Positions 34,792 to 38,689 of a DNA stretch of 38,689 bases are shown in pieces. Made by a program: the position numbers and the translations under genes. This DNA comes from Helochares maculicollis (Eukaryota > Arthropoda > Insecta > Coleoptera > Hydrophilidae), in NCBI GenBank assembly GCA_033557835.1, contig JAWQRO010000455.1, positions 1 to 38,689 on the forward strand, given 5' to 3'. The notes beneath the pieces were generated by a model. It saw only the letters and a list, made by a program, of their open reading frames with translations, was not told where the DNA came from and did no database searches. Position 1 is the first letter of the stretch; every line of letters begins with the position of its first letter.

Positions 34792-35419
34792 CTAAGGCCA
34801 GACTTTGTTGAAAAGATCCATGAAGCTATCGTATATCATGAACGTTATGGCAACATCTAAGCAGACACGGCTCAGTCTAGGAATGGTGCCTTTGTAGAAA
34901 GCTAAAGGTCCCTCGTTTTTCCAAATTTTCATGAAGCAGTCTGCCGTGTTTTTGTACAAATGGGCCTCAAGCCCTTGCATCCTCGTTTTAACAACATCTA
35001 TAGGGGTGTTGCCGAAGACGGAGGCAGCTCCTGCGAACGCACCGAAAATTCCTACTAAATACTTAGGAACGTGGACGTTGGGGTCGCCACCCCGGTACAT
35101 ATCTTTGCATGTTTCCATGCAGAAGAAACGAATCGCTTGGTTTGAACCTTGTTTCATGATGGTGGCTGTCAGTCCCTTGTAAACTCCGCCAATACCTGAT
35201 TCTTTCACAATGGCGCCCACGCCATGAAAGAAGCCCTTGTAGCGAGGATTGGCGCTTCGTTGGTCGTTGATGAATTTCACTTTGATCGTCTCCATGGGAG
35301 TTACGGCGAAAATCGCCTCGCTTACTCCAGCTCCTAAACCGCAGAGGAGCCGGCCGCCAGGGGTGAGATTCCCCTTTTCATCTACCATGTGAGTTTTGAA
35401 GAACTCGAAGGCGCCAAAT
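34792..35419 (-). CDS. sea: Mitochondrial citrate (tricarboxylate) carrier, last exon, partial
   Basis: The exon starts after a TTTCAG acceptor (35420-35421) and ends at TAG 34794-34792. It encodes the last two thirds of an SLC25A1-type carrier, which exchanges citrate for malate across the inner mitochondrial membrane. The first residues are FGAFEFFKTH, in frame with MVDEKGNLTPGGRLLCGLGA. Two mitochondrial-carrier signatures are present, PMETIKVKF and PIDVVKTRM. Other family landmarks are KQGSNQAIRFF, AGAASVFGNTP, GLEAHLYKNT and the end DLFNKVWP. The first carrier repeat, about 90-100 residues with its own signature, is not in this exon. The Met at 35388 is internal to the family alignment, so translation should begin upstream. 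The gene is the orthologue of Drosophila scheggia (sea). Confidence 0.93.
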
Positions 35420-36175
35420 CTGAAATAGCAAAATTCGGTTTAATTTCTTGGCCAATAATACTTGCTCTGAAGTGATAATATACTTTTTATTTATCTCAGC
35501 AGTGATACTTGATAATCTATATACTTATTCCTTTACTTTACTGCACAAAGTAAAGAGATTTTACTGTCATAAAAAAATCCTAATTCAACATTTTGATGGA
35601 TTTTCACAGCTTAAGTACATTTGAATTTATTTAAACTGTATTTTGGCATGTTAGCAAACACTGTGTGTGTGTTTGTGCGGATACAATAGTGCTGAGAAAA
35701 AGAACCGATCTGCATCATTTTTTGGAATATGTAAAATCACCAATACTGTGTATAAATCAATTTTCAATTGTTTAAATATAAGCTTATAGTTAAAATCCTG
35801 ACTACAGAAACACATTTTGCAACGCATTTTAAAAATTTAAAGGCAGAACAGTAAAGCTATGAATATATTAATTTTGTTAAAAAATAGTGATCGAAGTTAG
35901 TGAATCCTGAGTAAGTGAAGCTAAAGCATCTTCATTTGTCACAGTAAAATACATTTGAATGTAATTTAGTCGAAGCTAAAAAGTATTTGATTTAGTAAGG
36001 GCAGAAATACATTACTCATAATACTTTATGAACTAAATCAATATATTTATTTTATGAAAATAAAGTATGTCCTCCTCATTAAGGGAAATATCATATCTTT
36101 TCACTATAGCTGGCAACAAATCAATAAAGATTATTATCAAATTTAGGAATAGAGTTATCAGTTTCAAAGCCTTAC
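35420..36175 (-). other. Citrate carrier intron
   Basis: AT-rich DNA upstream of the last exon. No exon carrying the first carrier repeat is visible. Confidence 0.6.
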
Positions 36176-36210
36176 CTGGCTTGACAATAGTTTTGGCCAT
36201 AACTCAGTGA
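36176..36210 (-). other. Possible 35-nt exon of the citrate carrier gene
   Basis: On the minus strand, a CATTTCATTTAAATTTCAG acceptor and a GTAAGG donor enclose 35 nt whose phase fits the last exon. Read through, it gives SLSYGQNYCQA, then Arg across the junction, then FGAFEFF. Family members have a similar L-x-Y-G ... A-x-R-F-G spacing here, but with GSIPKSAV-like residues between, so the match is only at the ends and one residue short. In a different frame the exon holds an ATG (MAKTIVKP) that runs into a stop after splicing. It could be a real short exon, a 5' UTR exon of an alternative transcript, or chance. Confidence 0.3.
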
Positions 36211-36964
36211 CTGAAATTTAAATGAAATGGAAAAAATAATTCTGAGATATAATAGATTAGGCAGATGCAAATGATGTAATAAAGAAGCATTACCATGATT
36301 ATGTAGTCATTAAGCTAAACACAGCACAACCAAAATCTATGTTTTTAAAAGAAATAATAGAAGACAAACATTGAAAATTCCATAATAAAAGCAATTTGAA
36401 ACATAAAATGGGGAAAACTACATATCTAATGGATATTAGACAGATACGGGTGATATAAAGTATAGTAAAAAAAGAAAAATGGCCAAAAGAAAAATGCAGA
36501 GAAGTGGGTCAATTGGAGAATGAGCAGAAAAATAGTGAACTAACAAAAAGATCCAAGAGGAGACAGCAATTAAAAGATCTAAAAATGGAAATACGTTTTA
36601 AGGGACATAAACATCTTTTTTAAAATTCTTATTAAACCAGAACAGCAGTCAATACTTAATACAGAGTTTTGTTAATACATTACAAATAATTTTATAGCTA
36701 GTTGAAAGGCTTAAGTCGCTGTTTGAATTTCATGAATTATTCAATTAAATAATGTAAAGATGTAGCGTCCTATTTAATCTTGTATAGATATTTCATTCGC
36801 CTAGCTAATAATAAGTTAAAATATCACACTAAATCTGGTTTGCTTATAAAGTTTATATTTGCAAAGGGGTAGCTTGAGTTATCTGATGTGAAGAAATGGG
36901 ATAGCAGTTCAGTAAAACGTTTTTATTTGAGGTTTAATTTTTTTTGAGGTATAATTGTGAACAA
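36211..36964. other. AT-rich DNA upstream of carrier exons, nothing recognised
   Basis: Purine-rich sequence near 36460-36600 with no convincing ORF or element ends. Confidence 0.4.
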
Positions 36965-37735
36965 ATTTCATTTGGTTTGTTGTGGTAGCTTTATCGTAAG
37001 ATTTGTTGGTTGTGATATTGAGTCTTTGGGGAGGGTTAGAAAAATTGTTTCTGTCTGTGGCTGAACAATGCTAAAAATGACATTTAAAATTTGGGCACCC
37101 CCTATAGCTTGCAGGGTGATCTCCAGTTTACGCATGTGGACGCATGTGGCGTTGGTTTTGCATTCTCCAGAACTATGACCTACGAGACATGTAACTATGT
37201 CCATGTTCTTGACATTGATAGCAATGTGGTACATTATTTGATTTTCTTTGATATTCCACTTTTATTTTGGTTTTACTAATGGTATCTTCTTTAAAGATAC
37301 CTTAAGCCTTATAAGTGTTGGTTAATAATACTGGACATGTTGACAAGAATACCTTTTCTTTGCCTAACAGTCTAGTGACATTTATATTTTATATTTTAAT
37401 TAGCAAATTAAGACTTTGATAATGCGTTTTTTTCTTCTTGATTGGTTAAAGCTAATGGGACATTTTTTAAAACGATTCACAGTGGTTGTCACGATAATGA
37501 TACTAATTTTTTTTCAGCACACTACTTTGTAACATTTCTATAATCACCAAAAGATTGTATCTTTATTTTGACTAGTTTATTTTTTAATTCTATTCCAAAG
37601 CTACCTTTACAATTTCTTCGAAATCTTTAATGATCTCCTGATGATTCCGAGTATTATCTAAGAAAACAGGCTGTACCTTTTCTTTAGTTTGAATTGAAAC
37701 TTAATACATGGAAGCAGTTATTTTTTCCTTATTCA
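36965..37735 (-). mobile_element. Jockey-like LINE ORF1 (Gag) relic with CCHC knuckles
   Basis: Minus-strand pieces in shifting frames. Near 37450-37420 is VLKNVPLALTNQEEKNALSK, resembling the GL....T.E.I..AL motif of jockey-clade ORF1. RQRKGILVNMSSIINQHL follows near 37340, then near 37230-37190 the first zinc knuckle, CYQCQEHGHS (C-X2-C-X4-H). Downstream a Cys/His-rich stretch (GHSSGEC, then ATCV) and a decayed last knuckle follow, ending in the usual Ser/Thr/Pro-rich tail. Frameshifts near 37190 and 37290, and many stops, make it inactive. No ORF2 is seen next to it. It lies upstream of the citrate carrier exons, on the same strand, probably inside an intron. Confidence 0.6.
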
Positions 37736-38689
37736 TCAGAGGAATAAATACAATAGAATCTCTTTTCGTCATTTAAGTCAGGTTCTCCTAATGGTGGTTT
37801 AAGATATTTAAATATTAGTTTTAGATACTTTTTTCAAAAATTATTTTGAAATTAAATATATAAATTCTTTGAATCAACAAGTTTTTGCCAACAGCTGTTA
37901 GAGATAACACATGCGGTCTGTACATTAGTACAGCAAGACTGTAGGGGAAATATCTAGAGAGACTTTGCAATGATAACAGACCATATGAACACTGCCAAAT
38001 AATTAGTACTAAATCTCTTTCCATACTAGCATAAGAAGTTGAGGATACTATTAAAGAAATTAAATTCAATTAAGCATCTAGAAAATACTTACAAAACTAT
38101 TATAATGTATATAATATATATAACTTTCATTTTTTATGCTGTATTTTAATTGTTTAGTGGTAGATTTATGATTAAAATGCTATTTAGCAGTTTTAGATGT
38201 TTTATTAGCTCTTAGTCTGAACAGTTTCTAATCACAATTTAAAGAAGAATCATCAGAAATGATGTTTATTTTTAAAATCTATTGCTTGTAAACAAATATT
38301 TTATTTGTTGGTAATCATTAAAGTAGATTTTAACACTTTTAACGCTTAATTATGTCTATTTATTTTTATTTCTTTCTATTTCTGCTGCTGTCAAATTTTA
38401 AATGAAAGTGTTGCTACCTACAATTGTTTGGGATTTTTATCTTCAATTATAATAATTTTGTTATTGCTTTTACATACTTGGTCATGCGTAAATTTTCGTT
38501 TTGTATAAAATTTTTTCATTGTTCTTCTACTTAAATCAACATGTAAATGCTTCGTATGTAAGCCCTACTTCTGTAGCTATTGATTAATTATTGAAGAAAT
38601 CTTGATAATAAAGTCATTCAATCCCAAGAATAATCAAAAAACTTTATTACTACCAATACAAGAATAAGAAATTTATATATATATATATA
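37736..38689. other. AT-rich DNA to window end, nothing recognised
   Basis: No coding similarity on either strand. The window closes with a TA dinucleotide run, like its beginning. The missing 5' exons of the citrate carrier are not visible here. Confidence 0.45.

Noticed and set aside
35386..35388. Met at 35388 as the true start of the citrate carrier
   Set aside because: Family residues FGAFEFFKTH lie just before it in the same exon, and the whole first carrier repeat would be missing.
36176..36211. MAKTIVKP as the start of the citrate carrier protein
   Set aside because: Spliced to the last exon, this frame reaches a stop after about 20 codons and does not join the carrier frame.
36460..36640. 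Purine-rich plus-strand stretch resembling the basic C-terminus of LINE proteins
   Set aside because: Similarity is limited to Lys/Arg richness and stops interrupt it.
1..38689. tRNA, rRNA, CRISPR or bacterial-type operon features
   Set aside because: None seen on either strand; the content is that of an animal nuclear genome.

Overview
The window is AT-rich, intron-bearing nuclear DNA of an animal, almost certainly an insect. Five conserved eukaryotic genes with GT-AG introns sit among mariner, hAT, RTE-like and jockey-like elements typical of insects. A beetle is possible, but that is a guess, since nothing in the sequence fixes the order. There are no bacterial operons, CRISPR arrays, rRNA genes or recognisable tRNA genes.

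Layout. 1-1425: upstream DNA with a short 10-bp tandem repeat. 1426-9607 (+): Sgt1 co-chaperone, three coding exons; its 7.5-kb second intron is filled by a dispersed repeat (copy A), a hAT element with a perfect 8-bp target duplication, and a mariner with both ends intact. 9852-10666 (-): low-molecular-weight protein tyrosine phosphatase, four exons, convergent with Sgt1 and divergent from the next gene. 11138-19918 (+): Atg8/GABARAP, three exons; its 8.3-kb first intron holds a LINE relic and a mariner relic. 19919-28152: intergenic, with a nested cluster of mobile DNA (repeat B, a foldback element, repeat C split by a mariner, and a mariner 3' fragment). 28319-29083 (+): unc-50, a single exon. 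About 29750-32600 (-): a decayed RTE-like LINE. 34792-35419 (-): last exon of the mitochondrial citrate carrier, whose 5' exons lie mostly or wholly beyond the window; the upstream DNA holds a possible 35-nt exon and a jockey-like ORF1 relic.

The five genes are ordinary housekeeping genes (chaperone adaptor, phosphatase, autophagy, Golgi membrane protein, citrate export) with no evident joint pathway. The close PTP/Atg8 head-to-head pair and Sgt1/PTP tail-to-tail pair are the only likely transcriptional couplings. I found no convincing new biochemical system. The less ordinary material is structural: an unassigned dispersed element with internal sub-repeats, a foldback element with arms of about 265 bp, and the order of insertions in the 22.4-27.5 kb cluster. 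All matches are by eye; no alignment or database search was run.
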